Under the pieces are notes generated by a model that saw nothing but the letters and a program-made list of their open reading frames with translations, was not told the DNA's origin and did not search any database. The position numbers and the translations under genes were made by a program. This document shows positions 15,101 through 27,660 of a stretch of DNA of 64,000 nt, in pieces (position 1 is the stretch's first letter; each line of letters opens with the position of its first letter). Source of the stretch: Patagioenas fasciata (lineage: Eukaryota; Chordata; Aves; Columbiformes; Columbidae); the NCBI RefSeq assembly GCF_037038585.1, contig NC_092523.1, positions 45,897,501 to 45,961,500 of the forward strand, written 5' to 3'.

Positions 15101-15756
15101 TAGAATGATTTTTTCCCTGTACATTCATGCTATAAACAGCTGGCAAAACACTGCTGGAACCACACAACGGCTTAGTGATGTAGGAAAGAGTGTTTGTAGG
15201 AGATGAGAGAGACTAAAACCAGATGGGGCCAAGAGACTATTCTCTGCATTATGGCCTTTACATCACCAATATGACATTTTTTTTCCAAGGATTTCTAAAA
15301 CCATCTGACTTAGCCTCTTTTTTGAGAACACAAAATATCTGCAGGCATGAAAGGTGACTGTGTATCAACAGAAGTCATGCACAGCAACCTCCTGCCAGGA
15401 CTTCAGAACAACTGGCAGGGAAAGAGTCCAAAGCCAGAGCTATAAACATCCTTGAATTTTCCAGCTCATTCAAACCAAGTAAAACTTCATTCTACCATAA
15501 AGTGGATATTCAGGTAAAAACAAAACTGCATGCACAGAAGCACAGCATTTGATCCATTATTTTCTCCCTTTTCCTCCTTTGGTGTTAGCACTTACGCAAA
15601 GCCAGGAATTCTTCAGTGGGTTAGTTCTAGGAAAATATTTATTAATAACTTTTTTTTAACCTCCAACATTAATGCACAGCATATGTTGTTTTGAGAAATT
15701 CTGTGCAAAGCAATATAATATTACACAGAATCACAAGTGACATTAATGGAAATGTA
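3109..15756. other. Long intergenic region, mostly unannotated
   Basis: About 12.6 kb of AT-rich DNA. The longest open frame is 161 codons at 7415-7900 (+); it is rich in Ser, Phe, Pro and Leu, resembles no family I know and is probably chance. An AAAC-type simple repeat lies at 9406-9450. An isolated exon-like segment on the + strand (10500-10639) and several on the - strand are treated as findings. No gene can be supported. Confidence 0.5.
9406..9450. repeat. (AAAC)n simple repeat
   Basis: An A-rich run made of aaac, aaaac and caaa units, visible directly. It may be an expanded poly-A remnant, but no element body is attached that I can recognise. Confidence 0.85.
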
Positions 15757-15907
15757 GATTGATTGGGGTTGGAAGGGACCTCTGGAGATCATCTAGTCCA
15801 ACCCACCCAGAGCAGATCACACAGGAATGTGTCCAAGCGGGTTTTGAATGTCTCCAGAGAAGGAGACTCCACAGCCTCTCTGGGCAGCTTGTTCCAGTGC
15901 TCTGAAA
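15757..15907 (-). repeat. CR1 LINE 3' fragment
   Basis: The segment reads 'ggggttggaagggacctc', then 'catctagtccaaccc', and later 'tccacagcctctctgggcag'. This is the standard reverse complement of a CR1 3' end. About 150 bp remain, and the CR1 terminal repeat 'cagaatcaca' sits slightly outside at 15727, separated by unrelated bases. Confidence 0.92.
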
Positions 15908-16130
15908 GGCCAACACAATGTGAAGTGCATGTTTACAAAGCATGAAAATTAAACATTGACAACTAACATGGATTTTTATGTGAGAGAAGTAAACAACAAA
16001 GCTGAAAACAGTTCATGACTATCCTTTTTTAAAAAAATAAGTGCATACTTGCTTATTGCAGTTCCCTCCTTATAGTCTAACACATTTTCAGCAAGGAGGA
16101 AGAGTTTTAGGCAGATGTCATATTTATAAG
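15908..16130. other. Short intergenic spacer
   Basis: AT-rich sequence between the CR1 fragment and the first solo LTR. No feature is recognised. Confidence 0.5.
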
Positions 16131-16667
16131 CTACACAGCTGGGATGGAGTTAATCCTGTACAGGCTGTATGGTGCTGTATTTTGGACCTGTAACTGAACA
16201 AGTGTTGATAACACACTAGTGATTTGGCTTGCACAGCACTGTGGTTTCCTTCTTCACTCTATGGCTCAGCGAGTAGGTGAGAGGTACAAAAGAAATTTGG
16301 AGGGGACACAGTTGTGACAGCAGACCCAAACTGACCAAAGGGACGTTCCCTGTCATATGACATTGTGCTCAGCAACAAAAGCTCAGGGGAAGGAGGAGGA
16401 AGGGGGTTGTGGTTATGGCTTTTATTTTCCCAAGTAACCATTATGTGTGCCCTGCTCGCCAGGAAGTGGCTGGACTTCTGCCTCTCAATGATGCACAGTG
16501 AATAAATTCCCTATTTTGCTCTGCTTACACACGCAGCTTTGCTGCTTCATATTGACCCAGTTCTCAGCTTTTGCTCTTCTGATCTGCTCCCATGTCCCAC
16601 TATGTGGGGAGGCTAAACCAGCAGCTGGGCAGGTGCTTAGTTGCTGGCCGGGGTCAACCCACTACAC
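16131..16667 (+). mobile_element. Solo LTR of an avian endogenous retrovirus
   Basis: The likely element is 16137-16661. It begins near 'gctgggatggagttaat', carries an AATAAA at 16501-16506, and ends near 'ggggtcaaccca'. It shares both ends and much of its interior with the inverted copy at 25002-25563. The hexamer ctacac flanks it at 16131-16136 and 16662-16667, consistent with a 6-bp target duplication. The 5' end lacks the TG start seen in the other copy, so it is slightly trimmed or mutated. No gag, pol or env sequence is attached, so this is a solo LTR left by recombination. It may carry latent promoter and poly(A) signals. Confidence 0.8.
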
Positions 16668-19247
16668 CTAGGCACACTCAAATACACTGTTTTCGTAATT
16701 ACACTCCCTGTGTTTCTTCTTACATTTGGGAATTTTGAATAAAGACAGATTGTGACATTTCTGTTCCTTCTCATCTAACATACTCATTGCAGTTTAAAGA
16801 GCATGGATGATGATACAATTTAGAATCTGAAAAATTAGATAAACGTCTCAAGAAACCATTAAGCATTCATACCACCTGCTCTCAGCTACTTAACAAAAGT
16901 CATCAACACTGTAAAGTCATCATACCCAGCAACTGATTAACAAAGCTGAGGAAAATTGTCTAGTGCAGACTATGAATAACCCCAAAGTGTAGAGTGCTTT
17001 ACACACTATGAAACTGTTAGAATTTAACAGAATTATTAATGAACAACTGAGACCAAATAAGTGTAGATATGTGAAAAGTTACAAAACTTGGCCTAAGACT
17101 GCGAACCAGTGAGCTAAAGCTTCCCCTCTTGTGTTTGATGAATAACGTAGAAAATACTAAAATAAAAGTAATTGCTAATATGTGAAAAATATTATGGGAT
17201 CTATACTTATTAGCCATAAGCAACTTAATTTCTTTCTACTCCTTTCACATCAATTACTCTTGAAAGCCAAATTCTTCTCTAATATATATATTTGCACAAA
17301 TTGTAACATAACAACATATAGTTGTCCATACCTTTCCACAGCATTATAAATTAAATTCACGTATACTTTGAAAAATTTTACATTTCCAAATAAATCAACA
17401 GAGGTGGGGGCATGATTTGGCAAAGAGAGCTCATTTTACCAATTTGCTTTGCAACAAAAGAGACTGAAGTTCTGGGAAACAACAAATTCTCAGTTAAGTA
17501 TCCACGAAAAATATTTTATAATATGCAAGCGAATGAAAATGGTATAGATTCCTGACAGTTTAGAAACAAGGATGTTGAGAATTTTATGAGTATTTCAGTC
17601 CTAGATATATAAACAAATTGTTTGCCTTCCCTTGTTAAATCAGGAGTTATCAGTTAGCTACGCAGATATGTAATCAGGCACACAGGCTGCAACCTGTACC
17701 AAGTAAGTACAAAACAGGCTATTAGTGAAAACATGGAAGCAAACAAACAAATAAAATGCAGGATGTGGAATCCCTAGATGGATACACACTTCATATATAA
17801 GAGCTCTACTGCCCTCTGAACAGCTCAAGATGAAGAGCTCCCCCTTAATTACAATAGCTTCTCTTTTCCTGTGCAACATGAACAAGGACAAAATGAATAC
17901 AGAATTAGTATTCATCTTGGTTACCAGACAAATTGTTCATTACATCAGATGACACTGTGATAACCTGTGCACTAACACAGGTTTAATTACCTTGCTACAG
18001 TAAGTTAATTAATTTTGTCCCTTTTCTCATTTAGTTTTTCTCATCTTTATTAGATTTCCTATCACAAGTAGAAATGATGTGGACATGACTTCAATCTCTA
18101 TGATGAATACCACTACCTTCAATTCTCTTCAGAAAACCATGTAAGCAAATAATTAGGAAAAAAAAAAAAAAAAAAGGCAGTAACAGTCACCTGTCTTTTA
18201 GCTATTCCCTGCCCTGATTTCAACTGACATAAAAAAAAAGTAACTGAAATCTAAGATGTGCATATGAAAGCTGAATAAACAATCCAGAGTATTTAATGTC
18301 TGGCTTTAAACAACTATTTAAGTAATACGGTAAGTGTTGAAATGTACTATTATTATTGAGATGAGCATTAGAAAGCATGAAGTTGATTTATATGCAAAAA
18401 ATTCATCACTTTGTAACATAGGAATCTGGTAACTTTTTCACTGAGACTACAGTCTTCACCAAGAAAGGCACCAGCACAGAAGTCCTTTCCTGTGAGGAGC
18501 AGCAGCGAACGCAGGGGAGAAGCTTCTGATGAACTGAAGCACAGTTACATGACAGGTTTTGCCATCAGCCTACTTGTGTTACGCATCTCTCACTCCTCCA
18601 CGCTTCACAAGAAGTGTGATTTACTTCTGTGCTTGCCAGTCTGAAAATGACAACCCATGTATTCTAATTCAAACCTCACATTTTTATCCAGAAAATGGAG
18701 AAAGGTTTAAAAAACTATTATTTTCTTAAGTACTATTAATACCTTATTACCACAAAAATAAACACTAACAGAACATCTTGTTTGATAGAAAATTTTAATG
18801 CAACACATAGTAATAAAATTCAGTTGGTCTGTTGTACTACCAGAAAATAGGTTGATGACAACAGTACAAATATATGTCCCCAGTTTGGGGGGAAAAAAAA
18901 ACCTTTATTTTCTTATACAGCTAAATGCTAGGAGTTCTAAGGAATCACTGCCAGCAAGAACAAGTATGTTATCCAATTCATAGACAGGGGCTGACAACAG
19001 ACAAGAACAGATCTTCTGTTATTCCAAGGAAGGGCAAGGCTTCCTGTCTGCATGTTACACTAACAGGAAAATCACACTTCGTGTGTGCCAGAAGACATAA
19101 CTTTTTGAGATCACATATATGAAATACAGAACTCATACTACATATGTGAAATGTCAGTGGATATATAACCTGACTGCTATATAAGTAGATGATAGTGAAA
19201 TGCCTCAAAAATATAAGTGGACTGATTCCAATTCATCTGGAAACTGC
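16668..19247. other. Intergenic AT-rich DNA
   Basis: There is no recognisable gene. A poly-A run lies at about 18160-18176. Open frames are short and AT-driven. One short - strand segment (17365-17332) is part of the speculative transcript. Confidence 0.5.
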
Positions 19248-19266
19248 ATATATATATATATATATT
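19248..19266. repeat. (TA)n microsatellite
   Basis: About nine uninterrupted TA dinucleotides, directly visible. Likely polymorphic in length. Confidence 0.9.
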
Positions 19267-19612
19267 TGCCATCTCAAAGGTGTATCACAAAGGCAAATGG
19301 ACCCACTTACTTTCTGGTGGAAGCTGAAGTTTGAAGGGATACACAGAGATATGCAGCACTCCTTCTGAATATATCCAATGTTAGAAAGTAATTTTCTGTC
19401 TCATGCCTATCTGGAGAAAACAGAACTGTTGGCTAGGGCAACACTGACAGAACATGTTTTCATTCTAGCATGCTCTGATAAAAAAAGGCCACATTTAAAT
19501 GAAGTAGGAATCGGTACCTCCCATCGCTTCGAAATATCCCCCCAAATCAAACCTCTTGCAGAGTAGCATCTTTGAGTAAAACTTTCTACCACTTCTGTCA
19601 GACTATAAAATT

Positions 19613-20245
19613 AGAATCATAGATTAATACAGACTGAAAAGCTCTCAGGAGATCACTGAGTTTAAGCCATGTACGATTAGCAAAAATTCTCTTCTTGAGT
19701 TTTGAATATCTTCAAAGATGGAGATGACACAATCTCTCTGAGTAACCAGTTCTAATGTCTGACCACCCTCAATGTAGAACAATTTTCCTACTATTTAACT
19801 GGATTTACCTCATTGCAACTTCTCTCTGACACCTCTTGTCCTATGACTGTGTACCCACCAGAACAGTCTGCCTTCATCTTCTCTGTAACTACCCATCAGA
19901 CAGCTTAGTTTTCTTCCCTTGGCCTTCTCCAGGTGAAACAAATCCAGCACTCTCAGCCTCTCCTTGTATACAATATGTTCTAACATCCCAATAGCCTTTC
20001 TCTGGAATCACTCCAATACACCAACATAATTCTTGTACTTGGTAGCCCAAAATCAAACACATTATTTCAGATGCAGTCTCACAAGTGCAAAATAGAGGGG
20101 AATAATCACTTGCACCAACCTGCTCTCTGTGTCCTTGTTATTACAGCCCAGTATGTACTTTGCTTTCTTTACTAAGAGGATACATCGCTTTCACATGTTT
20201 GGCTTATCTATGGGGACACCCAGATTTTCTGCAAATGTTTCAGGT
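19613..20245 (-). repeat. Longer CR1 LINE fragment (about 630 bp)
   Basis: A reverse-oriented CR1 3' portion. It starts with 'agaatcatagattaatacag', runs through 'tgtagaacaattttcctact', 'cagcctctccttgtataca' and 'ctttctctggaatcactcc', and ends near 'ggcttatctatgggg'. It extends well beyond the last 300 bp of CR1 and so includes the end of the reverse-transcriptase frame plus the 3' UTR. Many stops and substitutions make it an old, dead copy. Confidence 0.88.
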
Positions 20246-21608
20246 CTCCAGACTGTACTGTTGTAGTTTGATTCCTGTAGATAATAAATTCATCTTCAAT
20301 GCATATGTTTTTAAAACCACTTGGGCTACACCAATATATCATGCTTGAGCACTTCATACTGTCATACCTCCTAACAGCAAACCAGACTAGTTCTGTTTAT
20401 TGGTGTATTTTAGCATAAAATGGAAGCACAAAAGATACACTGAACCTTCTAATAAGCCAAAGAAGAACCTGGATTTTCAAGTCAGGCCAAGACAGTACTG
20501 ACAGAAAACAAGGTTACTGTGCATCATCTCATAACCCCTAGATTCTCTTCACACTGGTAGGAAGCTAGGGGAAGATTGCTATGGGTCAGCTCTCAAACAC
20601 TGTAAGGTTACACCAACTTGAGAAACCTGGTACAATCACCTTACAGCCAGGAGATAAAATAAGCATTTGGGGCTTGCTTTTTTTTTTTTTTTCCCCCCCT
20701 CTTTTCATTCTTCTGGTCATTTGATATGGGATGTACAGAAAGTAATATTTCTTACTCTTCATTTGGCTCAGATGAGTAATTTATTTCATGCTACTAAATG
20801 TCTGACCACTAAAGTAAGTCAAATTATTCTGTGGTGGAAAGGGCTGGAAGTAGTATTTCATTATGAGCCTCATCTCTGTTTCATTTGCTTTGTACTGTTT
20901 ACCTAAATATAAATATCATTGTATCTGCAGCCAGAAGTTGGAATTGTATATAACATGATATACTGAAAATTTTGTTTTAGAAAATAAAAATAAGTTGCAA
21001 AGTATTTGATACTGTAATTCTCTACTCCCTTACATCCTGTTTGTTCCCATACACCTGTAAGCAATGGGAGTGAAACACTACCATTTTAGCAGCATAAGTT
21101 TCCTACTCTTAGCAAAGACATAAATCATTCCAATGTCCCAAGGAGAGTTTCCTGAGATCTTGATCTCCATGCATTCCAGTCATTAGTCTTGAAACTGATT
21201 TTTAGTGCTAAAACACAACATTTTGTGAACATAATTGAGATTCCACAAAGACTGAGTAAAATGAACGTAATATAGCACTGTGGAATAATCACAAGAATAA
21301 GCTACGGACACATCAACTATTGAAAGACAGCCAAATGGTGACATGGTGCTGACTCCTACTTCTTGTCTCCTCTTCTGCTATTGCATTTAAAAACGAAAAA
21401 CGCATCACTCTTCCTTAATTGCAATTTTTTATATAATTGTGTAAGTTAATGTAAGTTCTGCATTAATTATGGTATGTTACAGAATCACAAATAGAACAGC
21501 AGAAAATTCCAGCATTGAATAATCTGAAATTTATTACAGTCCGGTGACATATACGTAAGGATTTGAAAAGAGAGTTTCAGAAGAAAATTAAACTGTATAC
21601 ATATACAA
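20246..21608. other. Intergenic AT-rich DNA
   Basis: No gene is recognised. A T run followed by C residues lies at about 20680-20700. Confidence 0.5.
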
Positions 21609-21873
21609 AATCATAGAATAACCTGAGCTGCAAGGGATCCACAAGGATCATCCAGTCCAACTCCTGAATCCACATGGGGTAACCTAAAAGTTAAACCACA
21701 TATCTAAGAGCATTTTCCAAACACTTATTTAAAACCAACAGGCTTGGGACCATGACAGCTCCCCTGGGGAGTCTGTTCCTGCACTTGACCACCCTCTCAG
21801 TGAAGAACTTTTTCCTAATAGCCAATCTGAACTTCTTTTGATGCAGCTTTAAGCCATCTCCTCATCTATCATT
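21609..21873 (-). repeat. CR1 LINE 3' fragment
   Basis: It starts with 'aaatcatagaataacctgag', has 'catccagtccaactcctga' and 'agtgaagaactttttccta', and ends near 'ttaagccatctcctcatc'. This is a reverse-oriented CR1 tail of about 265 bp. Confidence 0.92.
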
Positions 21874-24800
21874 TTTACAAACATACACTACATCCATTTT
21901 ATGTGTTATAAAGCACCTATAAAATGCCAGCTTTTTTTGCTTCAATATCTGCTTTAGCTAACAGAGTTATACAGATAATCACACTTCAACAAAGTTAAAT
22001 ACTAATAATCACTATGGTTTTCTTGTTACTTTCACCTTCTGTTGACTTGCTTATCTATTTCAGAACAGTGTAAATATATACTTCTATTCCAACAGAAAGG
22101 AGAGTTAATGAGATTACAACAGTGGTTAAGGCACTCATTTCTGTGGTGTTGATTTAATACAAAGAATCCATTTTAAGAACTGTGGCACTGAAAAGATAAC
22201 GCAAAACATTTATTGATGCAGACACTGCAGTACTGCCAGCCTGACTCAGACGGTTGCCCTTATGGAGAGATGTATAAACTTAGGAACTCTATTCATAGCC
22301 TTATCAGAATAATAGCAGAACAAGATCAAGTGAAAAAGAGGAATATGGAAAGGGATAATGGGACAGCATCTGAGATGTGACACTCCAGACTCTTGAGTCA
22401 GGAGAGTCTTCAGAGTTCCAGCCCACCCAGAACTCTGTGCATCAGCAGGCAGCATGGGGAACAACAAAAGTAGAAGTCACAACTGACACTTCTTGGGAAA
22501 TGACACATTAAGAAGCTATACAATTAGATTAAAAAATCATATTTACCTGTGAGATTGAGGAAGTAAAACCAGAAGCAGCGTTTTCTGTCTCTTCTTAATC
22601 TGTACATATTTGTAGGCACATCAGTAGGTACAATATAGGCCTAGGACAGGAAAGAACAAGTCCATTTTAGTTAAACCTGAAATTCAGATATTAAGCTTAA
22701 CACAATCTAAGAAACACTGCCACAAAGCTCACTCGCTGATCACAGAAAGTGGGTAAAATCAACTTCTGCAGGACTCGGGAGTGGGGAGAGGGAATACCCA
22801 ACAAGATCAGGATAAAAAATAAAAAGCCTTTAGGGTTTAGTTTGGTGGTTAGGGTTTTTCTGGTTGACCAAGCAAGGCTTTTAAGACAGAGAAAAGTATA
22901 TTTTTGCTCCACAGAGTACTGAAAAGCAATCAAACCAGAGCTGCTGATTGCCAGTGCAAGCATTCTTACATGGTGCAGCGGATTATAATTGAAGAAAAAG
23001 TACTGGAAAATAAGATTCAGATATCATACCATTATTCCCTGATATTAAGTCATATTTGAATGTAACCGATTCACTGGCAGAATAGTTACACAGAAATCTA
23101 TTTAATGAGCACCTCTCCTACTCACAGTATTCTGCAACAGCAGAATAACCATTTTCATCCCTGCGGCTACATGAGTGGGACATACATCATACTAGACAGT
23201 TTAAAAAAAGTAATATAAGATTAAGGTTTAAATTAACCCTTGAAAATTTAAGGACAAATACATGTCACTGTTACTGCAGTTCACTCAGCTTAATACCTCC
23301 TGTTGATGTATTTTGTACCCAACTCCCTGTCGTGTACAAAGTGCCTGCTTGGCTCTTGCTGTGAGATACACTTGCAGATAGTTTCCAAACAAGGGGATCT
23401 TAAAAGGTGAGATCACCTCTATGCCTATTAATTTCAGTGAAGTTAACTGTAATTTCATATTCTAGCTGCAGATTTTTAGAGTAAAATTTTAGCATATTGC
23501 TTGACTATTCAGCACTGAGATTTCTAAGCATTCATTATCCTCCCCACAGATCTACAGCATTTGACAGATCAAAATACAATGCAAGAAAAAGTTGTGCACC
23601 TTCCTAAATACTTTTACATCAGGGGGTTCTTCTGACATTAAAATAGTGGCTACTATACTAGACTGAGTATGCCCCACTCTATCTTGGTAACGGCAGTCTG
23701 GAAAATATAGGTATTTCCTCCTCACCGCCACCACCACTACCCCTCAGAATCTCTTAGCAAAAAAAGATGAAACCTGTTGAAATACACACTGAATACATTT
23801 TAACTAAAATATTGTCTCTCGCAAATAACTGTGAAACGATTTGTAAAACACTGCTTAAAACATCTGAATTGCTGGTTTTCAATTCCAAAAATGCCTTTTT
23901 TATAATATATTTTTTATAGTATCGTATAGTATAGTATATTAATAATTTTTTTTATAATTTGCACTTCATATGAAGTTACTGTAAGTCAAGCTTATAACTT
24001 TAGGCAATTTTAGTTATGTCTATAAAGTAGATACATATTCTATAATCAAAAACTATCATATGTGTTTAAGACTGTACAGTGTTAATTATATACATATATA
24101 TGCCACTCCCACACCTGCAAGCTTTTTCCACTCAAAACACACTTTTCTTCTACTACTATACATAATTTTATTAATTATTTTATTATTAAGTCATCTATCA
24201 TCAGTCTATTTCTAGATTGGGAAAGGAGTATCTCGCAGCCAGTATGAGCTGGCACGGACCACTCAGAAGTGAGAGGATCCCTAGGGAATGACAGCATCTC
24301 TGCATTGCTCCCTTCTGTGCCATCTGCCTTCCTGGAGAACTCTTCTTGCTCACTGCAGGACTTGAATGTCTTCATAATACCCAAGATACTATGCTATTAG
24401 CTGAGCACCTCATTAGCTACTGGTTAATGAGAATTAGCTGGCAGTTGATGAAATAATACACTGTTCAAGTCCTCTTACAAGAACCTGACCTTTCATCCTT
24501 CTTGGTTTAGTTCTGTTAACCAATAGTAAAATAATTCCATAGTAAACCACTAGTTAGTCTTTTTGTTTAGAAAAGATGCAAAAGTCCTCAAGACTAGAAA
24601 TTGGTGGTAAGATATACAGGGTCTCCACAGGCTTTAAATTATGATTTCCAAAGTGCCACTCAAACAGCTACATATGGAACTCTTTAAGGTCAAATGTTAT
24701 TATTCAGTCCCCACTCCAATGTCATATTCAAGTGAACCCTCATCAACAAAATTTTGTTAATTTCTCCTGTAAATTATCTCTTTAACACAATGAAGCTATT

Positions 24801-25001
24801 ATAATGCTTTATATCCCTCCATGGGATTTTAGCACATCACGTAACTATTGTTATATACCTGTAGTGCAAAAAAAGTAAAATTGCTCATAGAACTTTCAAA
24901 CGTGGTAACTGAAATATTATAAATAGTTCACTAAATTGATTTTAATCAGATTAAAACTATTCAGCAAAACAACATCTTTTGTTCATAATGCACTGACTCA
25001 T
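21874..25001. other. Intergenic AT-rich DNA
   Basis: It contains an AT-only stretch with tatagta units near 23905-23960. Two - strand exon-like segments (22640-22547 and 23002-22970) are described with the speculative transcript. The 70-codon - strand open frame at 24175-24384 is somewhat less AT-rich but has no splice context and no recognised family. Confidence 0.45.
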
Positions 25002-25568
25002 TGTGGTTTAACTCCAGCCAACAACTAAGCACCACACAACCACTCTCCAGTGGGATGGGGGAGAGAATCAGAGGAGTAAAAGTGAGAAAATGTGTGGATT
25101 GAGATAAAGAGAGTTTAATAGGTAAAGCAAAAGCTGTGCACACAAGCAAAACAAAACAAGGGATGCATTCACCACTCCCCATGGGCAGGCAGGTGTTCAG
25201 CCATCTCCAGGACAGCCGGGCTCCATCATATGTAGCGGTGACTTGAGAAGACAAAACATCACACCCTTCCTTCTTCTTCCCTCAGCTTTTATACCAAGCA
25301 TGACATCATATGTTATGGCATATCCCTTTGGTCACTTGGGGTCAGCTGTCCCCGCTGTGTCCCCTCCCAACCCCTTGTGCATCCCAGCCTACTCGCTGGT
25401 GGGGTGGTGTGAGCAGCAGCAAAAGCCTTGACTCTGTATAAGCATTTCTGCAGTAACAAAAACATCCCTGTGTTATCACGGTGTTTTCAGCACAAATTCA
25501 GAACACGGCCCTATAGCAGGTAATGTGAAGAAAATTAACTCTATCCCAGCCAAAAGCAGCACACTCAT
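24997..25568 (-). mobile_element. Solo LTR, inverted copy of the same family
   Basis: The element is 25002-25563 (562 bp). On the + strand it starts TGTGG and ends CACA, and the pentamer ctcat flanks it at 24997-25001 and 25564-25568. Read on the - strand it starts with 'tgtgctgcttttggctggga', carries 'agagttaattttcttcac' and ends 'ggctggagttaaaccaca'. The TG/CA termini and short direct repeat are retroviral integration hallmarks. The duplication is 5 bp with perfect TG/CA ends; a 6-bp reading (actcat) is possible if the end is shifted by one base. No internal viral genes remain. Confidence 0.85.
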
Positions 25569-26850
25569 ACATATGAACTGTTCTCCCTGTTGAATAATAT
25601 CAGGTAAAAGTTGCACTTGGACAAAACCCTCAAAGAGTGAGGTGAAGATAAATCATTTGCAAATAGTGTTTATAAAACCAGTTGCAGGGAAACTTCTTTG
25701 TTTATTGAAAGGCTGTTAGAAAAATGTATTACTAACCTTAAGTTGATAGACTGTACTTACCCCAAATAAATCTAAGTCTTTTCTGGACCACCACAATTCA
25801 TCAAGTTAACTTATTACATGGGAAGAATTTCTTAATTGCCTCCACAGTAATTTATTTAAAATGAAAGTGAAAAGAAATCACAAATTAATCATCCCTTTCA
25901 ATTATTTATTTCCCAGCTTAGTGGGACTACTTATCATTAAGATTTCGTTCTTACTAGTACAAAAGACTATTAAGTGAAGCCCGATAAGCATCAAATTTAG
26001 TACCACATTTTGGCTATTGATACAGCTGTTGCCCTGACATTTTCAGTTTTCAGAATCATTACAAGAATCAAATTGAACTGGCAAGGACGAAGTTGTGAAG
26101 TCAAAATTTGAGTCACCTCTGATGACTAATCAGTATTTAAGTGCTAAGCCTGTATTCAAACCACTTTATCTTTCTTCTTTACAATTACTGAAAACTACTT
26201 CAACAATATGTAGTTTGATGCTTCAATGAATCAGATGCATTTGTAGGGTATTTCACTTCGCAAGTAATGGAGGCATTTTTAGATTTTTATCATCTTGTTA
26301 GACTCTTTTCCTAGTCCCCAGAGGTGGTAATTCAATAACTGCAGGATTAATCCAGAAAAAAGCAGTCAGAGGCTAAAAGCCACTTGAGAGTTTAATGAAT
26401 TTAAGGAAGGCTAAGCAGGCAAGCCAGAGGGATGTGCAACTTATCAGTGACTTATCAAGTGTTCACGGTCCAGTAGTTCTTGCTATTCTAGTTATGCACT
26501 ATATCCACACTTTAGGAAAGACTATGCTTAGATTTATGGCAAACAGACCGGATATTGTTCTTTGTCTTCATATTATGACTTGCAACAGAGGTTGGGAAAA
26601 AAAAAAATCTTCCCTTTCTAAGATGATTGGGATATTCTCGTAATTAGCAAGGAAATTGCTAATTAGCAATTAGCACAATGCATACCTGGCTTTCAAGTGA
26701 GATGGCATTTAGGTTAAGTCTTAACTTTGTGATCCTTAAAATGGTCAACATTGACAAAAAGGAAAATCTATAAGGAAAATGAGAAAGTATCAGCCATTTG
26801 TCGCAACATCCAAATAAAACAATTAATATGTCCATGTCACCTGATATCTT
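25569..26850. other. Intergenic AT-rich DNA
   Basis: No gene is recognised. Short candidate splice segments on the - strand (25782-25761 and around 26670-26780) are weak. Confidence 0.45.
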
Positions 26851-27660
26851 TTGAGCATGGGATGGCTGTACCAGCTGCTCACCAGGGACACAGGCAGCTG
26901 CCGCGGGGTACACCCGGAACTCCTGAAGTGGCCACATACTGCCAGGACAGGCAGAAATCTCTCTCCCTTCAATGCATTTGGCTCCATCAAGAAAGTATTT
27001 TTAATGCATATAAAGGGATAAATTCACCCCACCCTAATGGGTTCATTTCCTTTCCTGCAATGCACTGGAGAAACATCCAGGCCAGGCCTACCTGGCAATC
27101 ATGGCTTTGTGGTCATTTCCCTGGTCGTGCTTCCCTGGATTACCTCCCTACCCCTGCCCAGCTGGCCACCCCTACTGCAGGACCCAGAGGATATCTTTGA
27201 CTATGCAAAATCATGCTCAGAATAGGAGAATGAGAATTATTAAATCCCCTTTCATAAAGCTCAAACAAAGGAGCAAAATTAAATCTATACAGACCCAAAC
27301 CCTAGAATCTCTGAATAAAATTCTCCCACAGCTATTAGACCAGGCTTAAAGAAAAGCGCACTCCCAGCCTTTGTTTTGCTGATAAGCATTCCACTTCTGC
27401 CACCTACCACATGGGAAAGAGGAGTCCACTGGTTATAGCTAGGGCACTGTGTTTGCAAGCTCCAATCTACTACACCCATCTTTATAAAGAAAGTGAAAGT
27501 CCTCTGGGATTTCAGGCTCAGCACTGAACCCTCCCCAGTGCTGCTTAAGGCAGGTGGCCCATACAATCAGCAAGGACAGGGTGTCATCAGGCAGGTTTGC
27601 GGGGGGAAACGAGCTCCTGCCAGCTCTTGATCCTGGGCTTCAGTGAGCACCTCTTGCCAC
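26850..27660. other. GC-richer intergenic block of unknown nature
   Basis: Base composition rises clearly above the flanks, with runs such as 'ctacccctgcccagctggcc'. A 149-codon + frame (26751-27200) and a 93-codon - frame (27566-27285) fall in it. Neither peptide resembles a family I know and no consensus splice pair brackets them. It could be an unclassified repeat, an old retroviral remnant or a regulatory block. Confidence 0.35.

Noticed and set aside
26659-26780. - strand segment with a good acceptor (ttccttatag) and donor (GTATGC) as another exon of the speculative transcript
   Set aside because: Its only open frame breaks the phase of the neighbouring segments, so it was left out of the chain.
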